DNA from: JBOGTC01 sp050692055
GTDB taxonomy: Bacteria > Chloroflexota > Limnocylindria > QHBO01
Direction of reading: 5' to 3'
Assembly (NCBI GenBank): GCA_050692055.1
Contig: JBOGTC010000013.1
Coordinates: forward strand, 7,202 to 71,201
Length of the DNA stretch: 64,000 nucleotides
Shown in pieces: positions 34,773-44,044 of the stretch. Each line of letters opens with the position of its first letter. Positions within the stretch are counted from its first letter, which is position 1. Under the pieces are notes generated by a model. It was not told the DNA's origin. It was given only the letters and a program-made list of their open reading frames with translations, and searched no databases. The position numbers and the translations under genes were made by a program.

Positions 34773-36527
34773 GTGAGCGGCCCGGCGCCGGGCGCGGGTG
34801 CCACGCTAAGGCTGGCGGTCGGTCCCGACCTGGGCCCCGGCGAGAATGTTGCCGGAGACGTCAGTGGCGCGGCCTGGACCTATCTCCTGCCGCGGCGACA
34901 GGTGCGCGCCATTCTCAGCCTGGGACACCTGCCCAGCGCGACGGAGAGGACGCTGCTCGACATCGCCGAGGAGCTGATCGTCACGCCTGACTCGGGCATC
35001 GCCGAGGGCCGATCCACCGAGGGGGACGCGACCATCCGGGAGCTCGGCCCCGTCCAGGGCGCGCGGTGGCCGCTGGCCGACGCCAGCGTCGAGCTCATCG
35101 TTGCAACCGACCGGGCATGGACGCGCAGGCTGGCGGAGGAGCCCGCGCTGGCCACCGATCTCCAGAGGGTCGTGACGCCGGAGGGCTTCATCTTCGTCCA
35201 GCTCGCCGGCGAGCCCGAGCTTGCCTCCGGTGACGGTCACCTGCCGGCCGGCTTCGCCCGCCGCGACCTGCTCTGGCTGAGCACCAGCAGCGACGAGGTT
35301 CGCGCGGCAGCGCCCGCGCGCGATCGGTGCGCGATCCGGTTCCTCGTGAGCCACTCGCGGAAGAGAACCGGTGCGTGGCTTCCATCGCGCCTGCGCGATC
35401 TGACGAGGCGGCTACGGGGTCGACGAGTCCCGTCCGCCCTGCTGCAGAGCACCGGAGCAGTGCGCTGGCGGGACGGCTCACAGGGTCTGGATGCCCCGCC
35501 GCAGTACTTGATCGAGGCGGCCGCCTCGGCAGGGCTGGACATCTCACGCCATGGCTGGGCGCTCGTCGAGCCCGGCACCTATCTGACGAAGAAGCCGCTC
35601 ATCTTTCTCTTTGCGCCGGAGAGCCCCAAACCGGAGCTCGTCGTCAAGCTCGCTCGGGAGGCCCGACTCAACCATCGCGTCGAGAACGCGCTGCGGGCCC
35701 TCCAGATGCTCGACGGTCAGCCCTCCACGCTGCGTCGCGCATTCCCCCGCGCAGCATTCTCCGGCGAGCACGGTGGCCTCGCCTTTCTGGCCGAAACGGT
35801 CATCCATGGCACCCCGCTCCAGGAGCACCTCGCGCGACAGGCCTCCGATGCCCAGCTGCGAGGCATGGTCGAATGGCTGATCGATCTGGGACTGGCCACG
35901 GCCGATGCCGGCGTGGCGACAGCCACCGAGATTGCGGGCGGCCTGGACGAGATGCTGCAGCAGTTCATCGCCATCTACCGTCCGGCTGAGCGTTATCGGC
36001 GATTCCTGGCCGCACAGATCGAGCGGGTCTCGATGGCGACTGCCCCTTTCCCGCTCGTGCTTCAGCATGGCGACGCCGGCACCTGGAACGTCCTGGTCGA
36101 CGAGGACGCGCAGCCCCATCTCATCGATTGGGAGGCATCCGTGCCGCATGGCCTTCCGCTCTGGGACCTCTTCTACTTCTTTCGCAGCTTCGCCGTCAGG
36201 GAATCGAAGCTCCGAGGCTCCCGCGACACGCTCGCCGCATTCATCCGACAATTCTTGCAGGCCGGCCCGCTCCTCGCCCCGCTGTCACAGTCGTGCGCGC
36301 GCTTCTGCGCGGAATCGGGTCTCGAGCCACGCCTCGTCGAGCCGCTCTTCTACACCTGCTGGATGCACCGTGCGCTCAAGGAGGCCAGCACGCTTGCCAC
36401 CTCGAGCCTCAGGCATGGCCATTACGTCAAGCTGCTGCTCCGCTGCATCGACGCTGATCAGGCCCCCGGGCTGTCGCACCTGTTCGGCGGCGCCATGGGC
36501 CGTTCGGTTGGGAGCGACCGGTCGTAG
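34773..36527 (+). CDS. Fusion of a methyltransferase-like domain and an APH-fold kinase
   Basis: 584 residues from GTG 34773. Residues ~10-145 read like the end of a class I methyltransferase (WPLADASVELIVATDRAWT, LQRVVTPEGFIFVQLAGE) but a clear SAM-binding glycine loop is missing. Residues ~255-530 form an APH kinase: VVKLA (K292), LQHGDAGTWNVLV (H432, D434, N439) and HLIDWEASVP (D452). The kinase half looks active. The N-terminal half may be a degenerate methyltransferase or a binding domain. The gene at 46123 has a similar plan. It is convergent with the polymerase gene, leaving 3 nt. Confidence 0.72.
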   Translation: MSGPAPGAGATLRLAVGPDLGPGENVAGDVSGAAWTYLLPRRQVRAILSLGHLPSATERTLLDIAEELIVTPDSGIAEGRSTEGDATIRELGPVQGARWPLADASVELIVATDRAWTRRLAEEPALATDLQRVVTPEGFIFVQLAGEPELASGDGHLPAGFARRDLLWLSTSSDEVRAAAPARDRCAIRFLVSHSRKRTGAWLPSRLRDLTRRLRGRRVPSALLQSTGAVRWRDGSQGLDAPPQYLIEAAASAGLDISRHGWALVEPGTYLTKKPLIFLFAPESPKPELVVKLAREARLNHRVENALRALQMLDGQPSTLRRAFPRAAFSGEHGGLAFLAETVIHGTPLQEHLARQASDAQLRGMVEWLIDLGLATADAGVATATEIAGGLDEMLQQFIAIYRPAERYRRFLAAQIERVSMATAPFPLVLQHGDAGTWNVLVDEDAQPHLIDWEASVPHGLPLWDLFYFFRSFAVRESKLRGSRDTLAAFIRQFLQAGPLLAPLSQSCARFCAESGLEPRLVEPLFYTCWMHRALKEASTLATSSLRHGHYVKLLLRCIDADQAPGLSHLFGGAMGRSVGSDRS

Positions 36528-36530
36528 GAG

Positions 36531-38129
36531 TCAGGGCCGGTGCGTCACGCCCGCCGCCGGGGCGCCCGCCAGGCTCGGCAACGCACCCGATCCGGTGACC
36601 GGTGAGCGTTCGGGTGCTGGTTCGGCGGCCTCGGCCCGTTCCCGTTCCTTTGCAAGGATCCAGACGGTGACGTTGGCAAGCGCCACCAGCAGCCAGAGGT
36701 AGCGGGCATAGGAAAGGTGCAGGAAGATGCCGGACATGAGGTATGCGGCCAGGCTGAGCTGGAAAGCTGACGCCCAATTCGCATACTCGGCACGCCGTGA
36801 CCGCCAGTAGGCTCGCGTGCGGCTCAGACCGACCCACGTCACCACAATGATCGCGAGGAACAGAGAGAGCCCCAGCAAGCCCAGGTCAGCCGCCATCTCG
36901 GCGTACAGGTTGTGTCCCCGCCGGCTGGTCCCGAAGTGTCTCATTCCGAGGTCATTCGCGACGTCCTGGGAGTACTCGACGAAGTACCGACCCGGCCCGA
37001 CTCCCACGATCGGGTTCTCGAAGAAGGTGACGAGGGCGGCGACGTTCGAGGTCGCTCGGCCGAGGATTGCCCCATCGGGGTCCTCTCCGGAGTCCGACAC
37101 GAGGCCGGCGACTCCGGTGAGCGTTTCGAGGCGCTCGACGAACTCGGGCGCGACGAGGGGAACCGAGATCGCTGCAACGAGCGTCAGCGCGAGCGCGTGC
37201 TTGAGCCTGATGTGGCGCATCAGCACGGCGAGGCCCACGACACCAACGAACGCGACGGCGGCGCCGCGCGAGAAGGTGAGGAGCATACCGGTCAGGATCA
37301 GGAAGCCGGCCACGACGGTCGCCGCACGCAGCCACCGCGAGCGCGTACTCAGGAACGCGAACGCCGCCAGCGGTAGCAGCACGATCATGATCTGGGCGTA
37401 GCGGTTCTTCGAGCCGATCGGCCCGCCGAGCCGCGGGCGCAACCCCTCCTCCACGACCTCCTCATCGGACGCCTCGCCACTCTGCGCAAAACCCCCGTAG
37501 TAGTTCTCGTAGGTTCCCGTCACCTCCTGGAAGAGCGACAGGCCGCCCATGAGCGTGCCCGCCAAGAGCAGCACGGCGATCGCCCAACGCACCATCTCCG
37601 GCGTCCGGATCGCGTTGACGACGAGTATGAAGAGGAGCATGCCTTCGGCGACATAGATGCCCATCCAAGCGGCCGAGGCGCGGACATCCGCCGAGAGGAG
37701 CGATGAGAGCATCTGCGCTCCCAGGAAGGCGATCATCAGGGGGAAGACCCTGGTCAGAACGACCTCCTGGCGGCGGATCAGGACATACCCCACGGCGGGC
37801 AGGCCGATCAGGACCGGTGACATGGCCGCCACCACGGTGGGCACCCCGTGGAAGTGCATCGCGACCACCGGCACGTTCGTATAGAAGATGAACAGGAAGA
37901 GGAGGATCGAGAGCCGCGGGTTGGCGATGAGCACGCCACCGGCGAACAGGAGCACGGATCCGAGCAAGAACGGCAGCGGGCTCTCGGCGAAGGCGATCGC
38001 GCCTCCCAGGACGGCAGCCATGGCGAGGCAGGCAACGGCGAGGAGAAGGCGGCCCCCGCGCCTGCGCTGCGTCGGGCTGACGGCGGGCAGCGGCAGGGCG
38101 GCGGGCAGCGACGGGGCGCCGGCGCTCAC
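36531..38129 (-). CDS. wzy: Wzy/O-antigen-ligase-type polymerase
   Basis: 532 residues with about 12 membrane helices and one large external loop (~215-240 and 320-400) containing NYYGGFAQSGEASDEEVVEE and PIVGVGPGRYFVEYSQDV. The GVGPGxF motif is typical of the Wzy/WaaL family. It should polymerise repeat units on the outer face of the membrane. Its start overlaps the stop of the double GT2 gene by 4 nt, placing it last in the operon 43956-36531. Confidence 0.88.
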   Translation of the reverse strand: MSAGAPSLPAALPLPAVSPTQRRRGGRLLLAVACLAMAAVLGGAIAFAESPLPFLLGSVLLFAGGVLIANPRLSILLFLFIFYTNVPVVAMHFHGVPTVVAAMSPVLIGLPAVGYVLIRRQEVVLTRVFPLMIAFLGAQMLSSLLSADVRASAAWMGIYVAEGMLLFILVVNAIRTPEMVRWAIAVLLLAGTLMGGLSLFQEVTGTYENYYGGFAQSGEASDEEVVEEGLRPRLGGPIGSKNRYAQIMIVLLPLAAFAFLSTRSRWLRAATVVAGFLILTGMLLTFSRGAAVAFVGVVGLAVLMRHIRLKHALALTLVAAISVPLVAPEFVERLETLTGVAGLVSDSGEDPDGAILGRATSNVAALVTFFENPIVGVGPGRYFVEYSQDVANDLGMRHFGTSRRGHNLYAEMAADLGLLGLSLFLAIIVVTWVGLSRTRAYWRSRRAEYANWASAFQLSLAAYLMSGIFLHLSYARYLWLLVALANVTVWILAKERERAEAAEPAPERSPVTGSGALPSLAGAPAAGVTHRP

Positions 38130-40174
38130 TTCGCGGTCCTCTCCGTGTCACGCGCCACATAGTCGTACCGGCCGGGGGGATCTCGGACCTCCCTGAGCGT
38201 GTGTTGGGCGGCGTCGCTCCGGACAGGCAGGGTCCGCACGTTGTAGCGCAGCCGATAGCGCAGGTAGCGCAACAGCTTCACCCAGCCGCCGCGGAACATG
38301 CGACCGGAGGTGAGCACGGTCATCTCCCGTGATCCGGAATACGCGATCTGGGCGCGTATCGCACGCATCGCAGGCCCCACATTCAGATCATCGGCCAGTA
38401 CCCCACGATCGTACAGCTCCAGCATGAGGCTGCGCTGCACGCCATAGTTGCTGCCGCGAGTGGTCGGGATGCGAAGGATCACGCGCTTGACCCAGCGTGC
38501 AAGGTGGTGAGCCCAGATCCTGGCGCGAACCGACCACTTCGGCAGGAAGTCGACGTAGTCGACGCGGGAGTAGGCCAAACCGGCGCCGGCATCAAACCGT
38601 GCCACGTACCAGTCCAGCAGGGCTGTGGGATCCGGAATCCGGCAATCTGCATCAAACAGGATGATGCGCTCACCGCGCGCCGCGCGCACGCCTGGCAGCC
38701 GTGCCGCCAGGCAGATCGCCTCCCCGGTTCGCCGCTCCAGCACGGGAATGGCAAGCACGGTTGCACCGAGCGACCTGAGCTCCTCGATCTCGTTCGGCGG
38801 CTCGCCGGGCGGATAGTTGTTCACCACCAGCACGATCTCGAACGCGTGCCGCCCCCGGTAGCGGCCAAGGTCAGCCAGCAGGCGAAGGACGTTCTCGAGG
38901 TCGCCGCGCGCGTTCACGGGCACCACGATGGAGGCGTCCACAGCCCCGCCGGCCCGGCCGCGGAGGCGCCCCATCGCTGTCTGCAGATCCAGCGGCTGCT
39001 CCTCCGGCGCGTCGCTCCGCGGCGGCGCGGCTCTGCTCGACCGATTCGTCTCCCAGCGATCGACCTGACGGCCGAGCACGAGGTTCAGGGCGGCGCGCAG
39101 CGCGGCCGCGTTGACGAGGATGAAGAACGCGGGAAGGGCCAGCAGGCGGCTGCGCCCCAGCCGTCCTCTGCCGGCCGCGAGGCCCGCCACGCCCAGCACG
39201 TAGAACGCAACCTGCCCGATCGTCATGGCACGGTAGATGATGCCCCTTCTCCACAAGATTGGCGAGGCCACGGCCAGAAGGACCAGCGGCACGGCCACCA
39301 GGCGCCGCAGCAGCTTGTGAGAGGCGAGCTGGACGGCATAAAAGCCGTAGCGGAGCGGATCGAGCAAGCTGCGGCGGACCAGGATGCCGCGGAGCCCGCG
39401 GGTCATGACCCGCACCTTGCGGTCGAACTCGTGCTGGCTGCTGGGCGCCACCGCTTCGTAGGCAACGGCGTCGTGAGCGAAGACCAGGCGATATCCCTGG
39501 GCCACCACTGCCGTGGAGGTGGCAAAGTCGTCGGTGACACCGCTGGGAACCGGTGAGAAGGCCGAACGGCGGATGGCGTAGATGGCGCCGGTGGCGGAGA
39601 TTGCACTCCCGGCCCGGCTCTCCGCTCTCTTCAGCAGCCTGTCGAAGCTCCAGTAGCTGCGCTCGCCCTCCCCGTAGGCCGACGGGCCGTCGGCTCGGTA
39701 AACCTGATCGCCGGCGACGCCGCCCACGCTCGGATCCGCCAGCGGTCGGGTGAGGGCGCGGAGCGCATGGGGCGCGAAGATGCTGTTTGCGTCCGAGAAG
39801 ACGAGGATCTCGCCGCGGGCCACGTCGACCGCGGCATTCAGTGCCGCCGCCTTGCCCACTCGTGGCATCGCCACCAGGCGCACGCCCTCTGGCTCGAAGC
39901 GCCGCACAACGGTCTCCGTCTCATCGTCCGATCCATCGGAGGCGACCACGATCTCGAGGCAGTCGCGCGGGTAGTCCAGCGCGAGCAGGTTCGTCAGCTT
40001 CGCGCCGATGCTGGCCTCCTCGTTGTGCGCGGCCACGATCACGGTGATCGATGGCGTGATCGGGGCGGATCGGTACGGCCTGGGCCGCAGCAGGGCGCGG
40101 GCAAAGACCACAACCGGGAAGATGAGGTAGGTGTAGACGATGGTCGCCAGCGCCGACCAGAACAGCGCCCGCAT
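38126..40174 (-). CDS. Bimodular GT2 glycosyltransferase with membrane segments
   Basis: 682 residues. Module 1 (~45-280): SITVIVAAHNEEASIGAKL, ASDGSDDETE, VFSDANSIFAP (DxN where DxD is usual) and TDDFATSTAVVAQGYRL, followed by membrane helices (~285-375). Module 2 (~410-620): ASIVVPVNARGDLENVL, LFDADCRIPDPTAL (DAD), then a conserved TTRGSNYGVQRS segment. Two complete GT2 folds in one chain suggest addition of two residues or a processive-like role at the membrane. The N-terminal helix (LFWSALATIVYTYLIFPVVVF) also anchors it. Overlaps its upstream GT4 gene by one base (TGATG). Confidence 0.88.
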   Translation of the reverse strand: MRALFWSALATIVYTYLIFPVVVFARALLRPRPYRSAPITPSITVIVAAHNEEASIGAKLTNLLALDYPRDCLEIVVASDGSDDETETVVRRFEPEGVRLVAMPRVGKAAALNAAVDVARGEILVFSDANSIFAPHALRALTRPLADPSVGGVAGDQVYRADGPSAYGEGERSYWSFDRLLKRAESRAGSAISATGAIYAIRRSAFSPVPSGVTDDFATSTAVVAQGYRLVFAHDAVAYEAVAPSSQHEFDRKVRVMTRGLRGILVRRSLLDPLRYGFYAVQLASHKLLRRLVAVPLVLLAVASPILWRRGIIYRAMTIGQVAFYVLGVAGLAAGRGRLGRSRLLALPAFFILVNAAALRAALNLVLGRQVDRWETNRSSRAAPPRSDAPEEQPLDLQTAMGRLRGRAGGAVDASIVVPVNARGDLENVLRLLADLGRYRGRHAFEIVLVVNNYPPGEPPNEIEELRSLGATVLAIPVLERRTGEAICLAARLPGVRAARGERIILFDADCRIPDPTALLDWYVARFDAGAGLAYSRVDYVDFLPKWSVRARIWAHHLARWVKRVILRIPTTRGSNYGVQRSLMLELYDRGVLADDLNVGPAMRAIRAQIAYSGSREMTVLTSGRMFRGGWVKLLRYLRYRLRYNVRTLPVRSDAAQHTLREVRDPPGRYDYVARDTERTAK

Positions 40175-41448
40175 CAGGCGGCCTCCACGCGGGTGAACCG
40201 CCGGGCAAGCGCGGCGGCGTTGGTGGCCACGTCAAACTCGCGCCGCACCTTCTCGCGTCCGGCGCTGCCCAGCCGCTGGCCGAGCTGCGGCTCGTCGTGA
40301 AGGCGTCGGAGGGCCGAGGCCAGCCCGGTTGCGTCGCGTGGAGGCACGAGCAGCCCGCTGACGCCGTCCTCGACCAGCTCCGGGATCCCTGACAGCTCGC
40401 TGGCAACCACCGGGATGCCGCTGCTCATCGCCTCCATGAGCACGACGGGAATGCCCTCCCGCTTTCCACCGGCCGTCGGCACGCTGGGCGTCACGAGCAC
40501 GTCGGACTGTCGGAGCGCCTCGGCGATCTCGCCGCGCGTGCGCTGGCCCTCGAAGCGGATCCGGTCCCCCACGCCGGCGTCCCGTGCCTGACGCACCAGC
40601 GCCGCGCGGTCGGCGCCGTCGCCGATGAGCCGGCAGACGAAGTCGATCCCCGCCTCGGCGAGCTGCCGGCAGGCTTCAACCAGGAAGGTCTGGCCCTTCA
40701 CCTCGTGCAGGGTTCCCACCGAGATGATGGTGAAGGCTTGATTGCGTGGTCGTTCGGCAGGCCGGAACATCGACGTCTCCACCCCGCAGTGAATGACGAC
40801 GAGCTTGTCCCGCCACTGCTCGCCGCACTCCGTCAGGATGAGCTGCCGGTTGTAATCAGAGATCGGCACCACGAAGGCCGCCTCCGCAACCTTCTCGCAC
40901 AGCATGTGACGGTCGACGTGGAGATCGGACCCGTGCGCCGTGAAGCTGTAGGTGATGCCGGTGAGCCGCTGGATGATGAAGCCGGCGGCGGCGGGATGGC
41001 TGGCGAAATGACAGTGAACGTGCGTGATTCGATCCTCAGCCATGAGGCGGGCGGCGTGGGCGACCTTCGGAAAGATCCCCAGCGCTCCACCCAGGAAGTT
41101 CAGGCTGCCCCACGTACCGCGGATCACGTCGCGCAGGGCGCGCAGGTAGGCGCGCGGCCGCCGCCTCAGGAAGTGCAGCTGGCTTCGGAGGATCGCCATC
41201 GATATGAACGGCAGGTAGTGTGCGCGCTCCACCAGCGCCACGGCCTCGGGCTGCACGATGGCCTCCCGTTCGCGCAACAGCGGGTAGAGCTCGACCCGGA
41301 CGCCAGATCCCTCCATCGCCAGGATCTCGTACAGGATGAACGTCTCGGTCAGCTTGGGGAAGCGCGACATGATGTAGGCGACCCGGGGATGCCCGTCGTC
41401 AAGCGGCGTGCCCGATCGGCTGTCCTCAGCGCGGTCGCCTCGGCTCAT
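40174..41448 (-). CDS. GT4-family glycosyltransferase
   Basis: 424 residues from ATG 41448, overlapping the galE stop (ATGA). YIMSRFPKLTETFILYEI is the N-terminal signature of the colanic-acid-type (WcaL-like) GT4 group; HVHCHFASHPAAAGFII and FTAHGSDLHVDRHML follow. The C-terminal motif is KREGIPVVLMEAMSSGIPVV (EX7E). Cytoplasmic; sugar specificity not readable. Confidence 0.93.
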   Translation of the reverse strand: MSRGDRAEDSRSGTPLDDGHPRVAYIMSRFPKLTETFILYEILAMEGSGVRVELYPLLREREAIVQPEAVALVERAHYLPFISMAILRSQLHFLRRRPRAYLRALRDVIRGTWGSLNFLGGALGIFPKVAHAARLMAEDRITHVHCHFASHPAAAGFIIQRLTGITYSFTAHGSDLHVDRHMLCEKVAEAAFVVPISDYNRQLILTECGEQWRDKLVVIHCGVETSMFRPAERPRNQAFTIISVGTLHEVKGQTFLVEACRQLAEAGIDFVCRLIGDGADRAALVRQARDAGVGDRIRFEGQRTRGEIAEALRQSDVLVTPSVPTAGGKREGIPVVLMEAMSSGIPVVASELSGIPELVEDGVSGLLVPPRDATGLASALRRLHDEPQLGQRLGSAGREKVRREFDVATNAAALARRFTRVEAA

Positions 41449-42467
41449 TGCGCCGACCGCTGTACCAGGTTCCGGGCGATCGCCACGTCGTCGAAGCCGT
41501 TCGGGTGCGTGGAGTGCCACCGCCATGCCGACTCGATGATCTCCTCCAGCCCGAAGCGGGGCGACCAGCCGAGCTCTGACCGTGCGCGCCCGTTGTCGGC
41601 CCAGATCGCGGCCGGATCGCCCGGCCGGCGCTCCGCGTCCTGGACCACGATCCGGCGCCCGCTTACGCGCTCGGTCATGGCAATCACCTCGCGGACTGAC
41701 GCACCGCGGCCTGTCCCGAGATTGAGCGTCGTCGAGGTGCCGTCGGCTGCGAGATGGTCGAGCGCGAGGGCATGCGCATCGGCGAGGTCAACGACGTGGA
41801 TGTAGTCCCTGATGGCCGAGCCATCGGCCGTCGGATAGTCTGAGCCGAAGACCTGGACGCTCGGCGCGACACCCATGGCCGCCTTCATCACGACCGGCAC
41901 GAGGTTCGCGGCATTGGCCCAGTTCTCACCGATCGACCCATCCAGGGCAGCGCCGGCGGCATTGAAGTACCGCAGGCTGACGTGGCGGAGACCGCGACAG
42001 GCATCGAGCCAATGCAGCATCCGCTCGATGAGCAGCTTGCTCTCGCCGTAGGGATTCTCCGGCCGCAGCTCACTCTCCTCGTCGACCGGCTGGCGGTCGG
42101 GCGTTCCATAGACCGCGCATGACGACGAGAAGACGAGCATCCGAACGTCAGCTCGCAGCATCGCGTCCAAGAGCACGAGAGTCTTGCTGACGTTGTTCTC
42201 GAAGTAGCGCACCGGCTCCCGGAGCGACTCATCCACCGCCTTGTTCCCGGCGAAGTGGACGACGGCGTCTATCCGCTCGGATTGAAACAGTCGATCCAAT
42301 CGCTCTCGGTCGCCCATGTCAGCGACCACCAGGGGGGTTTCGCCGATGGAGGCCGGGTGGCCGTGCTCGAGCGAGTCCAGGACGATGACCGCGTCGCCTC
42401 GACTCTCCAGGCACCGAACGGTATGCGATCCGATGTAGCCGGCTCCGCCGGTGACGAGCACGCGCAT
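41445..42467 (-). CDS. galE: UDP-glucose 4-epimerase
   Basis: 340 residues from ATG 42467. Extended SDR: GGAGYIGSHTVRCL (7-20), FSSSCAVYG and YGESK (YxxxK), RYFNAAGA, and the GalE-typical TADGSAIRDYIHVVDLADAH and LNLGTGRGASV. Interconverts UDP-glucose and UDP-galactose, supplying galactose for the repeat unit. Coupled to the downstream GT4 gene and 10 nt downstream of the chain-length-regulator gene. Confidence 0.95.
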   Translation of the reverse strand: MRVLVTGGAGYIGSHTVRCLESRGDAVIVLDSLEHGHPASIGETPLVVADMGDRERLDRLFQSERIDAVVHFAGNKAVDESLREPVRYFENNVSKTLVLLDAMLRADVRMLVFSSSCAVYGTPDRQPVDEESELRPENPYGESKLLIERMLHWLDACRGLRHVSLRYFNAAGAALDGSIGENWANAANLVPVVMKAAMGVAPSVQVFGSDYPTADGSAIRDYIHVVDLADAHALALDHLAADGTSTTLNLGTGRGASVREVIAMTERVSGRRIVVQDAERRPGDPAAIWADNGRARSELGWSPRFGLEEIIESAWRWHSTHPNGFDDVAIARNLVQRSAQ

Positions 42468-42477
42468 ACCCGTGCCG

Positions 42478-43956
42478 TTACTCAGCCGGACGGTTGTCCG
42501 GAAGGCGGCCGCCCGACACGGCGTCACGGCGCTGTTCGTCGATGCCGCGCCCGCTCGCTGCGGCCGACCGTGTCGCGCTCGCCGCCTGCCTCACGGCCAC
42601 CGGCGCCCCGAGGTCCGGCCTCATTTGCGCGCCGGCCGGCCGTCTCGAACCAGCGCGTGCGTCGCTCTTGCGGAGCGCCTGCCGACCGTCCTGCAGGATC
42701 GTGCCAACGAGATTGGCCCCCACCAGCCGCAGGCTGTCGACGGCATACACGACGTTGTGTCGCTTCGACTCGCCTCGGTGGGCGGTGAGGACCGTGCTGT
42801 CCACAATGCCCGCCCACATCAGCGTGCTTGCCGAAAGGTGGATGGGAGCCGAGTTCACGATGATGAGGTCCGCACGCGCGGCGACCAGGTCGAGGATCTG
42901 GCGCGCGTGTCCCGCATCGACCAGGTCAGCATGCCTGCTCAGTCCGTACGGCAGCACGACGACATCCGGCGCCTGGTGGTGCAACGCGTCGTCCAGCACG
43001 TCGGGGCCTCCCGCGAGCAGATCGGTGAGGCCAACGCGACCGTCGAGGCGCAGGAGCCTGGTGATCTCTCGCCGTTCTGCATTCGCATCCACCAGCGCGA
43101 CGCGCTTTCCGCTGCGAGCGAAGGCCGCGGCGAGGTTGGCCGCAACCTCACCGCTGCCGTCGTGGGTCTGTGCCCCGACGACGAGCAGACGTTCCTTCGA
43201 ATGGTCACCGGCCGCGAAGGCGAGCTTCGTGGTGATCAACCGATAGGCGATAGCGGCACGCGAGTCGGGTGCCGCCTCGACGATGAGCGGGTTGGCGGAC
43301 CGCAGGCGTCGGGGGCGGGACAGGTCGGCAGTGCCGAGCAGGGGCACCGGCGCCGCCTGCGCCAGGTCGTACGACTCCATGACCGCATCGCTGAAGTACT
43401 CGATGAGCAGCAGCAGCACGATGGCGCCCAACAGGCCCGCGAAGACCGCCAGCCCGACGATGAGCGAGATCTGCGGCGCAACCGGCGAGCTGGGGACCTC
43501 GGCCGGCTCGAGCAACAGCGGCGCACCGTCCGGGCGGCTGAGGCTCTGAGATGTGATGAGCTCGAGCTGGTCGAAGAGCGCGTTCGCGATCGCGGCCGCG
43601 AGCTCGGGATCGCCGTGCTCGGCGGTGATGGTCAGGAGTCGGGTCGTGGTGTCGGCCGTGGCGCGCACCGTCGGCCGCAGCTGGCGCGGCTCGATGGAGA
43701 GCCCCAGCTGCTCGATCGTGCCCTCCAGCAGCGGTTGGCTGGCGATCAGCTCGCCGTAGGTCTGCACGTGAAGCGACGCGGCCCGCAGCGTCTCGGCATC
43801 AGCGTTGATCGGTCCGATGAGAACGCGCGAGCGGGACTCGTATGTCGGCGGTATCTGCGACGCCACAAAGTAACCGGCAAGCCCCGCCACCCATCCCGCG
43901 ATGATCAGCGTCCACAGCCATCGCCTCGCCATGGCGACATAGCGCGTCAGTTCCAA
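42478..43956 (-). CDS. Wzz/BY-kinase-like chain-length regulator with inactive P-loop
   Basis: 492 residues. N-terminal Wzz domain between helices at ~15-33 and ~163-186, then a cytoplasmic ParA/BY-kinase-like fold (~240-430). The Walker A position reads GAQTHDGSGEVAAN (261-274): the GEGK(S/T)T of active kinases is GSGEVA, so the ATP-binding lysine is absent. Walker A'-like ALVDANAERREI keeps its Asp. The C-terminus (~435-492) has Arg/Ala-rich sequence and no tyrosine cluster. It probably sets chain length without tyrosine phosphorylation, or needs a partner kinase. First gene of the minus-strand operon to 36531. Confidence 0.82.
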   Translation of the reverse strand: MELTRYVAMARRWLWTLIIAGWVAGLAGYFVASQIPPTYESRSRVLIGPINADAETLRAASLHVQTYGELIASQPLLEGTIEQLGLSIEPRQLRPTVRATADTTTRLLTITAEHGDPELAAAIANALFDQLELITSQSLSRPDGAPLLLEPAEVPSSPVAPQISLIVGLAVFAGLLGAIVLLLLIEYFSDAVMESYDLAQAAPVPLLGTADLSRPRRLRSANPLIVEAAPDSRAAIAYRLITTKLAFAAGDHSKERLLVVGAQTHDGSGEVAANLAAAFARSGKRVALVDANAERREITRLLRLDGRVGLTDLLAGGPDVLDDALHHQAPDVVVLPYGLSRHADLVDAGHARQILDLVAARADLIIVNSAPIHLSASTLMWAGIVDSTVLTAHRGESKRHNVVYAVDSLRLVGANLVGTILQDGRQALRKSDARAGSRRPAGAQMRPDLGAPVAVRQAASATRSAAASGRGIDEQRRDAVSGGRLPDNRPAE

Positions 43957-44044
43957 GTGACTCCTCCCCGGGCCAATACCAACCGTCTGTGCCTAGAGCA
44001 TAGGCGGCGCGGACCGAGTTGGGAAGCCGCGGTGGTGCCTACGC

